Origin: JAAFJM01 sp964529175
GTDB taxonomy: Bacteria; Bacteroidota; Bacteroidia; UKL13-3
Direction of reading: 5' to 3'
DNA length: 64,000 nucleotides
Assembly (NCBI GenBank): GCA_964529175.1
Contig: CAZGVO010000007.1
Span: forward strand, 124,001 to 188,000
Both the position numbers and the translations under genes were made by a program. Of this stretch, positions 46,801 through 53,211 are shown in pieces. Each line of letters starts with the position of its first letter. Positions within the stretch are counted from its first letter, which is position 1. A model generated the notes under the pieces. It was not told the origin of the DNA and searched no databases. It saw only the letters and a list, made by a program, of their open reading frames with translations.

Positions 46801-47510
46801 CTAGAAATAATATATTTTATCTCGCCCGACTCAAGTAAAAAGCGTTTTTCAATATTGTATTCTACTCCTGTTTTTAGCGTATTTTCTAGCACTTCAGCTG
46901 CCTTTTTTCTATCATCAGGATGAATAACATTAAAACCAATTTCAAAAGTTACTTCAAAACTTTGAGGTTTATAGCCACACATTCTATAAACCCCATCGCT
47001 CCATAAAATTTTTTGCGCCTTTATATCGTATTCCCAAGTACCAAACTTTGAAATAATTTCGGCTTTTTCTAATAACTGTTTTCCTTTATCAATTTCTACT
47101 ACCGATTGCTTTATTTCATTTTTGGTATTTTCAATAGCAGTTAAGTCTATTATAGAGTGAACAATATGGGTTAAATTTCCATCATTATCTAATATTGGCG
47201 TATTATCAATTTGCCAATAAAAGGTATCTATTTCGTTAGTTTTGGTATTACGAATAAAATATTTTTGAATAAATGTATCAGACTTTAATGATAAAACTAC
47301 TTTGTTTAACGAAATGGTTAATTGAGTAACAAATTCTGAGTTAAAAACATCACCTAAAAATGCACCGAGAAAACCATTTTCTTTAAAATTTAAATCTTTT
47401 TTATTAACAAATGCCAAATATGAGTCATTAACCTCAACTACTGGAAATGAAGGCTTAACAGCCTCTAACACCACTAAAGGCTGAGAAAGAAAATTTACAA
47501 TTTTAAACAT
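43884..47510 (-). CDS. Nine-PAS sensor protein with a DHp-like end and no kinase ATPase domain
   Basis: A 1208-residue cytoplasmic protein. I count about nine PAS/PAC units, many ending in DITEKK or a variant (GVFQDIT, YLKDIT, ARDATE, FRDVTEKK, AADITEKR, ARDITEKK, FTDITEKK, LDITEKL). The last ~70 residues contain a histidine-kinase H-box-like helix, TQSHIVRAPLARLLGLVEHL, but the protein stops there. There are no HATPase N, G1 or G2 motifs, no membrane span and no receiver. Proteins with this end exist in Bacteroidota; it may phospho-relay with another kinase or act as a scaffold. Confidence 0.85.
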   Translation of the reverse strand: MFKIVNFLSQPLVVLEAVKPSFPVVEVNDSYLAFVNKKDLNFKENGFLGAFLGDVFNSEFVTQLTISLNKVVLSLKSDTFIQKYFIRNTKTNEIDTFYWQIDNTPILDNDGNLTHIVHSIIDLTAIENTKNEIKQSVVEIDKGKQLLEKAEIISKFGTWEYDIKAQKILWSDGVYRMCGYKPQSFEVTFEIGFNVIHPDDRKKAAEVLENTLKTGVEYNIEKRFLLESGEIKYIISRANLTLDEFGNPSKLFGVFQDITDIKVQQEELIKLQTNQETLINSSTDLIWSIDKNYCLIAANKAWLLTMKNLLGFEIKVGSSVLNTSFGEHEFNHWKNYYDRTFKGETFTVKEQVFNPATSKTSYTTITLTPMYSISGEIFGVACYLKDITAETENLLALENTKAELDKLVNSSLDIICTFNDNGEFITVNASVEKILGYKPEEFIGKNFSNFVNKEDLEKSEEASKAIINGAKVTNFENSFVHKNGSIVPLSWSAQWDEKEKLVFCVARDATEIIKANLLLQQQEKRYRTLAENGSDGIVILKLDGTASYVSPTIKQVLGYEESEAMSLNMYELLHPDDVADAALVMEKSLSNPGKPIYGKPARTRHKNGSYRWLEATITNFLHDPDINGIVDNFRDVTEKKIADEEMKLLMDNTEELFILINKELNIVSFNKQFEQMYLNLFGITVERGVSILAYAQQSRVEDLRLIYERVLNGERIGDELYVKEKVFSIAYKPAINDFGQVIGAFITAADITEKRKLELKKIEAIEQESLFASIVNSSDDAIISKNLEGIVTLWNPGAQRIFGYTKEEVIGKHISLIIPERLKAEEPLILEKISQGEHVEHYETKRKRKDGVEIDISLTVSPIYDVNGKIIGASKTARDITEKKQAELALKASYIERNLILESIYDAFFSIDKEGTVIYWNNKAEKLLGKSKNEILGKNIWEVFETASNSIFFRNYHKAINENETQHFEAYSEVLKGWFEVSAYPSANGLSVYFTDITEKKKTIIKLEESEKRYSNLFLYSPQPMCVYDPETFNIVQVNRAALTHYGYSDNELFEMKIFQLIPSEDLEEVKKSVMSDDVVGNNYRGIQRHIKKSGEIIDVEIYRSTIVINNKEYKLIAALDITEKLKYIRAIEEQNQKLQNIAWTQSHIVRAPLARLLGLVEHLKEYQSTNEDYIELMRHFVNSANELDTIIREIVTNSESVNFSNKP

Positions 47511-47888
47511 TATGAAAATAAATTAATATGTAAAATTATTATTATTACTCAAAAAACAAAACTAAATTTTGATAACAATAAAAATACAAGTACAAGCATT
47601 TAGTTCAAACTTAATGAAAGTATTTGAACAAAGTTTTATTCATTTTTATTTTAATTGTTCTTTTATTGGATTTTTAAATAATAAGTACAATTTAAAACAA
47701 CATAAACTACTGTAAAACAATTAATTATAAATATAAAATATTAACAAAATCAGTAAAAAAAATTTAAAAAATCAGTATTCAAAATCAATTTAAAATATAC
47801 AAAATGTTAATTTTTAAATAAATATCTTTCATGAATAAAATTAATAACTAAATTCGTAGCCTTATTACCAATAATTAAAAATCATTTT
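47511..47888. other. 378-bp divergent intergenic region
   Basis: Extremely AT-rich spacer between the divergently transcribed PAS protein (start 47510) and the small gene at 47889. It must contain both promoters; TAAATTCG near 47848-47855 resembles a -7 element for the rightward gene. I see no hairpin or repeat of note. Confidence 0.4.
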
Positions 47889-48257
47889 ATGAGAGACGCT
47901 GGAGTTTACACGCAACTTTGGAAAAAATATTTACCTGTTATCAGATTATTATTGAAAAAAACAGCTGATAGCGACCAAAAACTTCAAATTTACAAACACG
48001 AGTTTGTAAGTACTGGGGCTAAAAACAAATTAGGTTATATTTTTAACTTAGAAATTGTAAATGGTAAAGCAATCAATAAATCAAACACTTTAGCATCGTC
48101 ATTTGATTTATTAAACGTATTAAACGAAAACGAATTAACTGCTGAGTGGTTAAAAGGTAAATCGGTTAAAATTAGCGTTAACAAAGCTTGTGAATTAACT
48201 TTACAACTTGTAACTAAAGCTGAAGAAGCTCCTGCATTAGAAGTAGCAACAGCATAA
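47889..48257 (+). CDS. Conserved small protein of unknown function
   Basis: A 122-residue soluble protein starting MRDAGVYTQLWKKYLPVIRL. It is basic in the N-terminal half and has an Ala/Glu-rich tail (TKAEEAPALEVATA). I recall similar short unannotated proteins in Bacteroidota but know no function. It has its own upstream region and a terminator at 48281-48310, so it is a single-gene unit, probably well expressed. Confidence 0.7.
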   Translation: MRDAGVYTQLWKKYLPVIRLLLKKTADSDQKLQIYKHEFVSTGAKNKLGYIFNLEIVNGKAINKSNTLASSFDLLNVLNENELTAEWLKGKSVKISVNKACELTLQLVTKAEEAPALEVATA

Positions 48258-48280
48258 TTTAATAAAAAATTTAAGAGAAA

Positions 48281-48310
48281 AGTGGTGAATGATTTCATCA
48301 CTTTTTTTTT
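48281..48310 (+). terminator. Rho-independent terminator of the 122-residue gene
   Basis: AGTGGTGA (48281-48288) pairs with TCATCACT (48295-48302), with one G-T wobble, and is followed by an unbroken T run. Confidence 0.8.
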
Positions 48311-48392
48311 GCCTTTTAAAGTAAAAAATATTAATAAATATAAACTTCAATTAATTAAGTAATTTAATGAGTAAATGTTTAATTTGCATCAA

Positions 48393-49517
48393 ATGAAAAA
48401 AATTACGCTACCAATTTGCTTTCTATTTTTATTTTTAACTAGCATGGCTCAAAATAAAGCAGTTATAAAAATTGCTTTACTCATGCCTTTTTGTGCTAAA
48501 CAAATAAATTCAAATCCAAACCATAAAAATGCTGATTTGGGCAATGCCTGCCGCGAATATTACCAAGGGTTACTAATAGCTGCCGATAGTTTAAAAAATG
48601 CTGGTTATAATATTGATATAACCATTTTTGATACGGAAAGAGATACTGTTAAATTCAAAAAAATTTTAAATAATGATGCAGTTCAAAATGCTGATTTTAT
48701 TTTAGGCCCAGTGGTTAAAGAAGGTCAAATAATGATGCAAAACTTTAAAAGTAAAAAAAATGCTTTCCATCTTTCGCCCTTATTTACTTTTACCAAAACC
48801 AAAATTATTGATTCAAAATCTATTTCGGCATATCCTGATTTAACCTATTATGCCGATTACTTTTTACAATATTTAATAAACAAAGAAATAACTGGTAACT
48901 TAATTATTGTAACTGGAAAAGATGCCTCCGATAAAGCACTTGCTACTTACTTAAAACAAAGTGTGAAACCTGAAAATGGCTTAAAAGTCAAAAATTTAGA
49001 TATAGCTAAAAATCAAGATATTACAAAATTATTGAATACAGATAAAGTAAACAATATTTTTATAGCCTGCGATGATGAAAGCCAAGTAAATGCCACTTTA
49101 AAAAATATAGCCGACTCAGCATTAGATTATAAAATTAATACCTTTGGTTTACGTAAAATTGTTGATTTTAGAAATGTAAATTTAAACGATTGGTTAAGTA
49201 GCAATTTACATATTATTACTCCATTTCATGTTAATTATGAAGATTCGTTAACCAAAGCTTTTATTCAAACTTACCGCGATTATTATGAAACCGAACCTAC
49301 TGAATTTGCTTATGTTGGTTACGATCAATTTATAATGGCTATAAGCACTTACGCTAAAACCAATGGTACTTTTAAAGATTTAGATAAACTAAAACCTTTT
49401 AAACTTATTGCTAACCAATACATGCTTAAAGAAAAAGGTGGCAACGCAGGTTTACAAAATAGTATTTTACATATTTTAAAACTTGAAAACGAAGGTTTAA
49501 AAGAAGTAAGTTGGTAA
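48393..49517 (+). CDS. Exported type I periplasmic-binding-fold protein
   Basis: The frame is open from 48375, but ATG 48393 begins a clear signal peptide (MKKITLPICFLFLFLTSMAQ), giving 374 residues. The mature part resembles the Leu/Ile/Val-binding (type I periplasmic) fold used by ABC substrate-binding and related outer-layer proteins: IKIALLMPFC, ADFILGPVVKEGQ, NLIIVTGKD and EFAYVGYDQFIMAI. Many Bacteroidota homologues have an N-terminal LysM domain; this one has none. No transporter genes adjoin it. Confidence 0.75.
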   Translation: MKKITLPICFLFLFLTSMAQNKAVIKIALLMPFCAKQINSNPNHKNADLGNACREYYQGLLIAADSLKNAGYNIDITIFDTERDTVKFKKILNNDAVQNADFILGPVVKEGQIMMQNFKSKKNAFHLSPLFTFTKTKIIDSKSISAYPDLTYYADYFLQYLINKEITGNLIIVTGKDASDKALATYLKQSVKPENGLKVKNLDIAKNQDITKLLNTDKVNNIFIACDDESQVNATLKNIADSALDYKINTFGLRKIVDFRNVNLNDWLSSNLHIITPFHVNYEDSLTKAFIQTYRDYYETEPTEFAYVGYDQFIMAISTYAKTNGTFKDLDKLKPFKLIANQYMLKEKGGNAGLQNSILHILKLENEGLKEVSW

Positions 49518-49519
49518 TT

Positions 49520-50179
49520 TTAGCTTTTAGCTATTTCAAATATTTGGCTGTTTTCAATGGTAAAACGGCCTTTTTTATGTTGTAACGAAGCCTTTAACAT
49601 AGCTAAAGCCACTGTTTTACTTTCAATAGCAGCATATTTTTTTAAACTCCCAACCATTATTTTTGAAAGTGGTGCAAATATAAATTGCATTATTTTTTCA
49701 CCCATTCTAAACTCTTTTCTGTTACCTAATAATAGTGAAGGTCTGAAAATATAATAACTTTCAAAACCTATGCTTGCTATTTTATTTTCAACTTCGCCTT
49801 TTACTTTATTATAAAAAACAGCGCTTTGCGCATTGGCTCCTAAAGCTGAAACTATGTAAAAATTGGTTGTTCCTTTAACTTTTACCAATTGAGCAAAACT
49901 CACACAATATTCAAAATCAACCATTTTAAAAGCCTCTTGCGAGCCAGCTGCTCTTATAGTGGTACCCAAGCAACAAAATGCATCAGTTGGAATAAAAGGA
50001 AGCTCTACATTGCTTAATTCGTTAAAATTTACTTTTAACTGCACCAATTTATTGGATTGAATAGGTAATTCTTTTCTAACCAAAGCCAATACTTTACTGC
50101 ACTCATTACTTTCAATTAACTTTTGAACCAATTGATTACCAATTAAACCAGTAGCACCCACAATTATTGCCGTTTTCAT
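49520..50179 (-). CDS. NAD(P)-binding Rossmann-fold oxidoreductase-like protein
   Basis: A 219-residue atypical short-chain dehydrogenase (NmrA/TIP30-like). The nucleotide-binding motif is AIIVGATGLIGNQLVQKL; later segments are FCCLGTTIRAAGS, IVSALGANAQSAVFYNKVKG and YIFRPSLLLGNR. It is convergent with the preceding gene, with 2 bp between the stops. Substrate unknown. Confidence 0.8.
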   Translation of the reverse strand: MKTAIIVGATGLIGNQLVQKLIESNECSKVLALVRKELPIQSNKLVQLKVNFNELSNVELPFIPTDAFCCLGTTIRAAGSQEAFKMVDFEYCVSFAQLVKVKGTTNFYIVSALGANAQSAVFYNKVKGEVENKIASIGFESYYIFRPSLLLGNRKEFRMGEKIMQFIFAPLSKIMVGSLKKYAAIESKTVALAMLKASLQHKKGRFTIENSQIFEIAKS

Positions 50180-50296
50180 AAATTATTGTCCGTTAAAAAA
50201 TATTTGCAAATAAAACTTAAATATTTAGAAGCATTGCATAACAAAATATTGAATTGATAATTTATTATTGCATAACAAAATAACTATAAAAATAAA

Positions 50297-51091
50297 ATGG
50301 CAAGTAACCACGAAATAGACTACCGCTTATTTGGTAGCGAAATGCAATGTGTAGAAATTGAGTTAGACCCAAACGAAACTGTAATGGCTGAGCCGGGCAG
50401 TTTTATGATGATGAATGATGGCATTCAAATGCAAACCATTTTTGGCGATGGAAGCCAAGATAATGCAGGTATTTTAGGTAAATTATTTAGCGCTGGTAAA
50501 CGTTTATTAACTGGCGAAAGTTTGTTTATGACAGCTTATACCAATATTGGTCAAGGTAAAAAACAAGTAACTTTTGCAGCACCATATCCGGGCAAAATTA
50601 TTCCTTTAGATTTGATGCGCTTAGGTGGCCGAATTGTTTGTCAAAAAGATTCGTTTTTATGCGCAGCTAAAGGCGTAGCAGTTGGAATTGAGTTTCAGCG
50701 TAAACTGGGCACGGGCTTATTTGGTGGCGAAGGATTTATTATGCAAAAACTAGAAGGCGATGGTATGTGTTTTGTACATGCTGGTGGCCATGTGGAAGAA
50801 CGCGAATTATTTCCTGGCGAAATGTTAAAAATAGATACAGGTTGTATTGTAGCATTTACCAAAGATGTTGATTATGATATTCAATTTGTTGGAGGAATTA
50901 AAAATACGCTCTTTGGAGGCGAAGGTGTATTTTATGCTACTTTAAGAGGCCCAGGTAAAGTATGGATTCAAACATTACCAATTAGCCGCTTAGCAGGCCG
51001 TATTTTACAATATGGAACCATGCGTGGCGGTAAAGAGCAAGGAAGCCTTTTAGGTGGTTTAGGTAATTTATTAGATGGTGATGGGTTTTAA
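50297..51091 (+). CDS. TIGR00266 (AIM24-like) family protein
   Basis: A 264-residue beta-rich protein: the family's repeated glycine-rich strands are clear (EPGSFMMMNDGIQMQTIFGD, GGEGFIMQKLEGDGMCFVHA, KNTLFGGEGVFYATLRGPGK). It ends in a Gly/Leu-rich tail. The function of the family in bacteria is unknown. It shares a bidirectional terminator with the convergent DUF2490 gene. Confidence 0.88.
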   Translation: MASNHEIDYRLFGSEMQCVEIELDPNETVMAEPGSFMMMNDGIQMQTIFGDGSQDNAGILGKLFSAGKRLLTGESLFMTAYTNIGQGKKQVTFAAPYPGKIIPLDLMRLGGRIVCQKDSFLCAAKGVAVGIEFQRKLGTGLFGGEGFIMQKLEGDGMCFVHAGGHVEERELFPGEMLKIDTGCIVAFTKDVDYDIQFVGGIKNTLFGGEGVFYATLRGPGKVWIQTLPISRLAGRILQYGTMRGGKEQGSLLGGLGNLLDGDGF

Positions 51092-51111
51092 TTAATCCCT
51101 TAAATAATAAG

Positions 51112-51139
51112 AAAAAGCTGCTCTTGGGCAGCTTTTTTT
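51112..51139. terminator. Bidirectional terminator between convergent genes
   Basis: AAAAAGCTGC (51112-51121) pairs with GCAGCTTTTT (51128-51137) around a 6-nt loop. The A run and T run on the two sides allow termination of both the TIGR00266 and DUF2490 genes. Confidence 0.85.
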
Positions 51140-51143
51140 ATGC

Positions 51144-51950
51144 TTAAAAATTATAAACCAATTCGTTGGTAAATGTGTACCAAAGTTTTGAAACGGGCAC
51201 AATGGGTTCATAATCGTACATGGTGCGCAGGTTTAAGTTATACCTTAAGTTTTTAGTAATTTTATACCCAAATCTTCCATGAAAACCTATTCTAGGTAGC
51301 GATTCAACGAAACTAGTTCTTAAAAAATAATACAACCCGCTATTGATAACTATTTGATTGTTAATAAATTGCTCATAACTAAAATACCAATTAAACCTTG
51401 GGTTAAATGTTTCTCGTGGATTGGTATTGGCGGGTAAATTTTCGGTTTTTACACCTTCAAAATTCCATTTTTCATATTCAAACATAAAGCCTGCAGCGGT
51501 GGCTAAAGTTAGTTTTTCATCTCGGTAAATTCGTTTTCGTAAGTTGGCTGTTATGGCAAATTTTTGCTCTAATCCTCTTGATTCAAGCCATTGATATTGA
51601 GCATAATACTCAGGGTATAAACTACGTGAAATATCTTGCCTAAACCTTGCAAATAAATAACCTCCACTTAAAATGGTTTGATTTCCATTGGTTATAATTT
51701 GCAAATTATTGGCTACTGTTAAAACATGATGACCTTTTAAACGCATGGCAAGTTCAGCCCGTGCTGCTATTTGATTTACTGTTTCTTTCTGTGTTTGAGA
51801 ACTAAAACTGCCCGAAATAGTTCCGGCATAATGTTTTTGAGTATCTATAGGTATTAACACAAAACTTTCGGTAAATAAAAACTGTGCATGTATTTTTATA
51901 AAACTAAATACCACTAAACTAATGGTAAAAATTGACCTTTTGATTTTCAT
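51144..51950 (-). CDS. DUF2490 outer-membrane-like protein
   Basis: The frame is open from 51962, but the ATG at 51950 starts a typical signal peptide (MKIKRSIFTISLVVFSFIKI, then HAQ), giving 268 residues. The mature part alternates aromatic and polar residues in beta strands (HVLTVANNLQ, FRQDISRSLYPEYYAQYQW, PRFNWYFSYEQF) and ends in aromatic FTNELVYNF, as in outer-membrane beta barrels. Function unknown. Confidence 0.8.
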   Translation of the reverse strand: MKIKRSIFTISLVVFSFIKIHAQFLFTESFVLIPIDTQKHYAGTISGSFSSQTQKETVNQIAARAELAMRLKGHHVLTVANNLQIITNGNQTILSGGYLFARFRQDISRSLYPEYYAQYQWLESRGLEQKFAITANLRKRIYRDEKLTLATAAGFMFEYEKWNFEGVKTENLPANTNPRETFNPRFNWYFSYEQFINNQIVINSGLYYFLRTSFVESLPRIGFHGRFGYKITKNLRYNLNLRTMYDYEPIVPVSKLWYTFTNELVYNF

Positions 51951-52163
51951 AAAGAGGCACAAAATTGAAACAAGCCAATTGGTTTTAAAAATTTAGTTGG
52001 AAATAATTATGTACTTAGGGTAAATAATTGTCTATTAAATTAATAAAAAGTCAACGCCAATTTTTGCATAAAAGGCCAAACTATATTTGGTTTAAAAATA
52101 AAATAACTTGTTTATGAATTAATTAAGGTTACCTTGCGCCTTCATATTTAATAATTTAATACA

Positions 52164-52358
52164 ATGCAAGAAGGAACAGTGAAGTTTTTTGATGAAACAA
52201 AAGGCTTCGGATTTATCACTCCATCAGAAGGACGTGAAGACATTTTCGTACATTCATCAGGTTTAATTGATAGAATTCAAGAAAATGACAAAGTACAATT
52301 TGAAACAGAAAGAGGAAAAAAAGGTATCAACGCTGTAAGAGTGCAGGTTACTAGATAA
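52164..52358 (+). CDS. Cold-shock protein, copy 1
   Basis: A 64-residue CspA-family OB-fold RNA chaperone. RNP1 is KGFGFITP and RNP2 is DIFVHSSG. It is the first of three paralogues on the same strand, each with its own terminator. It differs from copies 2 and 3 chiefly at FDETKG (others FNETKG) and in the C-terminal strand. A TACCTTGC near 52131 may be its -7 element. Confidence 0.95.
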   Translation: MQEGTVKFFDETKGFGFITPSEGREDIFVHSSGLIDRIQENDKVQFETERGKKGINAVRVQVTR

Positions 52359-52376
52359 TATTCTAATTTTAATTCA

Positions 52377-52409
52377 AAAAAAAGCAAGTTTCAAACACTT
52401 GCTTTTTTT
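52377..52409 (+). terminator. Terminator after cold-shock gene 1
   Basis: AAAAAAAGCAAGT (52377-52389) pairs with ACTTGCTTTTTTT (52397-52409), loop 7 nt. Confidence 0.88.
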
Positions 52410-52448
52410 ATTACAACAATTTATTTTACAATTAATTACAACAACACA

Positions 52449-52640
52449 ATGCAAGAAGGAACAGTTAAGTTTTTTAACGAAACAAAAGGATTTGGTTTTA
52501 TTTCACCAGCTGGTGGTGGAGAAGATATTTTCGTACATTCATCAGGTTTAATAGACAGAATCAGAGAAAATGACAAAGTAACTTTTGAAGAAGAAAGAGG
52601 AAAAAAAGGCATGAACGCAGTACGTGTTCAAGTTGCTTAA
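52449..52640 (+). CDS. Cold-shock protein, copy 2
   Basis: A 63-residue CspA-family protein, RNP1 KGFGFISP and RNP2 DIFVHSSG. Its first 16 codons are almost identical in DNA to those of copy 3 (52752), pointing to recent duplication or gene conversion. Separate terminator at 52665-52701. Confidence 0.95.
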   Translation: MQEGTVKFFNETKGFGFISPAGGGEDIFVHSSGLIDRIRENDKVTFEEERGKKGMNAVRVQVA

Positions 52641-52664
52641 TATTTATTTTTTAAATTCAACCCC

Positions 52665-52701
52665 AAAAAAAGCCTGTAATTTTTAATTACAGGCTTTTTT
52701 T
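52665..52701 (+). terminator. Terminator after cold-shock gene 2
   Basis: A 16-bp perfect stem, AAAAAAAGCCTGTAAT (52665-52680) against ATTACAGGCTTTTTTT (52686-52701), with a 5-nt loop. Confidence 0.9.
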
Positions 52702-52751
52702 ATTTAAATAGTTTATTATTTTGCCAACCTAATTTTTAAAATAATAACATA

Positions 52752-52946
52752 ATGCAAGAAGGAACAGTTAAGTTTTTTAACGAAACAAAAGGATTTGGAT
52801 TTATTGTACCAACTAATGGCGGAGAAGACATTTTTGTACATTCATCAGGTTTAATCGACAAGATTAAAGAAAACGACAAAGTTGAATACGAAAGTGAAAG
52901 AGGCAAAAAAGGCTTAAACGCTGTAAACGTAAAAGTAGTTGGGTAA
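52752..52946 (+). CDS. Cold-shock protein, copy 3
   Basis: A 64-residue CspA-family protein, RNP1 KGFGFIVP and RNP2 DIFVHSSG. The C-terminal strand (LNAVNVKVVG) differs most among the three copies. Three single-gene units in a row suggest separate expression under different conditions. Confidence 0.95.
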   Translation: MQEGTVKFFNETKGFGFIVPTNGGEDIFVHSSGLIDKIKENDKVEYESERGKKGLNAVNVKVVG

Positions 52947-52967
52947 TATAATATATACTATTTCAAC

Positions 52968-53002
52968 AAAAAGGCTGATAATTTGATTATCAGCCTTTTT
53001 TT
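52968..53002 (+). terminator. Terminator after cold-shock gene 3
   Basis: AAAAAGGCTGATAAT (52968-52982) pairs perfectly with ATTATCAGCCTTTTT (52986-53000) around a 3-nt loop, followed by further T. Confidence 0.9.
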
Positions 53003-53060
53003 GTGTTTTTTTTAAGATCATCTTTTCCCTTTGAATGACATTATCGCATATTTGGCAACA

Positions 53061-53170
53061 AACGTCATGATGAGGAACAGCCTGTCCTGCAAAGCGGGAA
53101 AGCATCTTTAAAGTGAATTCTCTTACTTATAAAGTTCCATCTTCCGCTTTGGCGGAATCAGGATGACGTT
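53061..53170. repeat. 110-bp MITE-like inverted-repeat element
   Basis: Termini AACGTCAT (53061-53068) and ATGACGTT (53163-53170) are exact inverted repeats. Inside are TTCCGC-4 nt-GCGGAA (53142-53157) and CTGCAAAGCGGG. It is more GC-rich than its surroundings and lies between the csp genes and alaS. It resembles the dispersed GTCATGCTGA-type intergenic repeats of Bacteroidota genomes. No transposase is nearby. Confidence 0.55.
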
Positions 53171-53211
53171 CCCGAACGTGTGAAACGAGAAAAATTAATG
53201 TCAATTTTTTA

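Noticed and set aside
43884..47510. Complete histidine kinase
   Set aside because: Only PAS domains and an H-box-like helix are present; no ATP-binding motifs before the stop.
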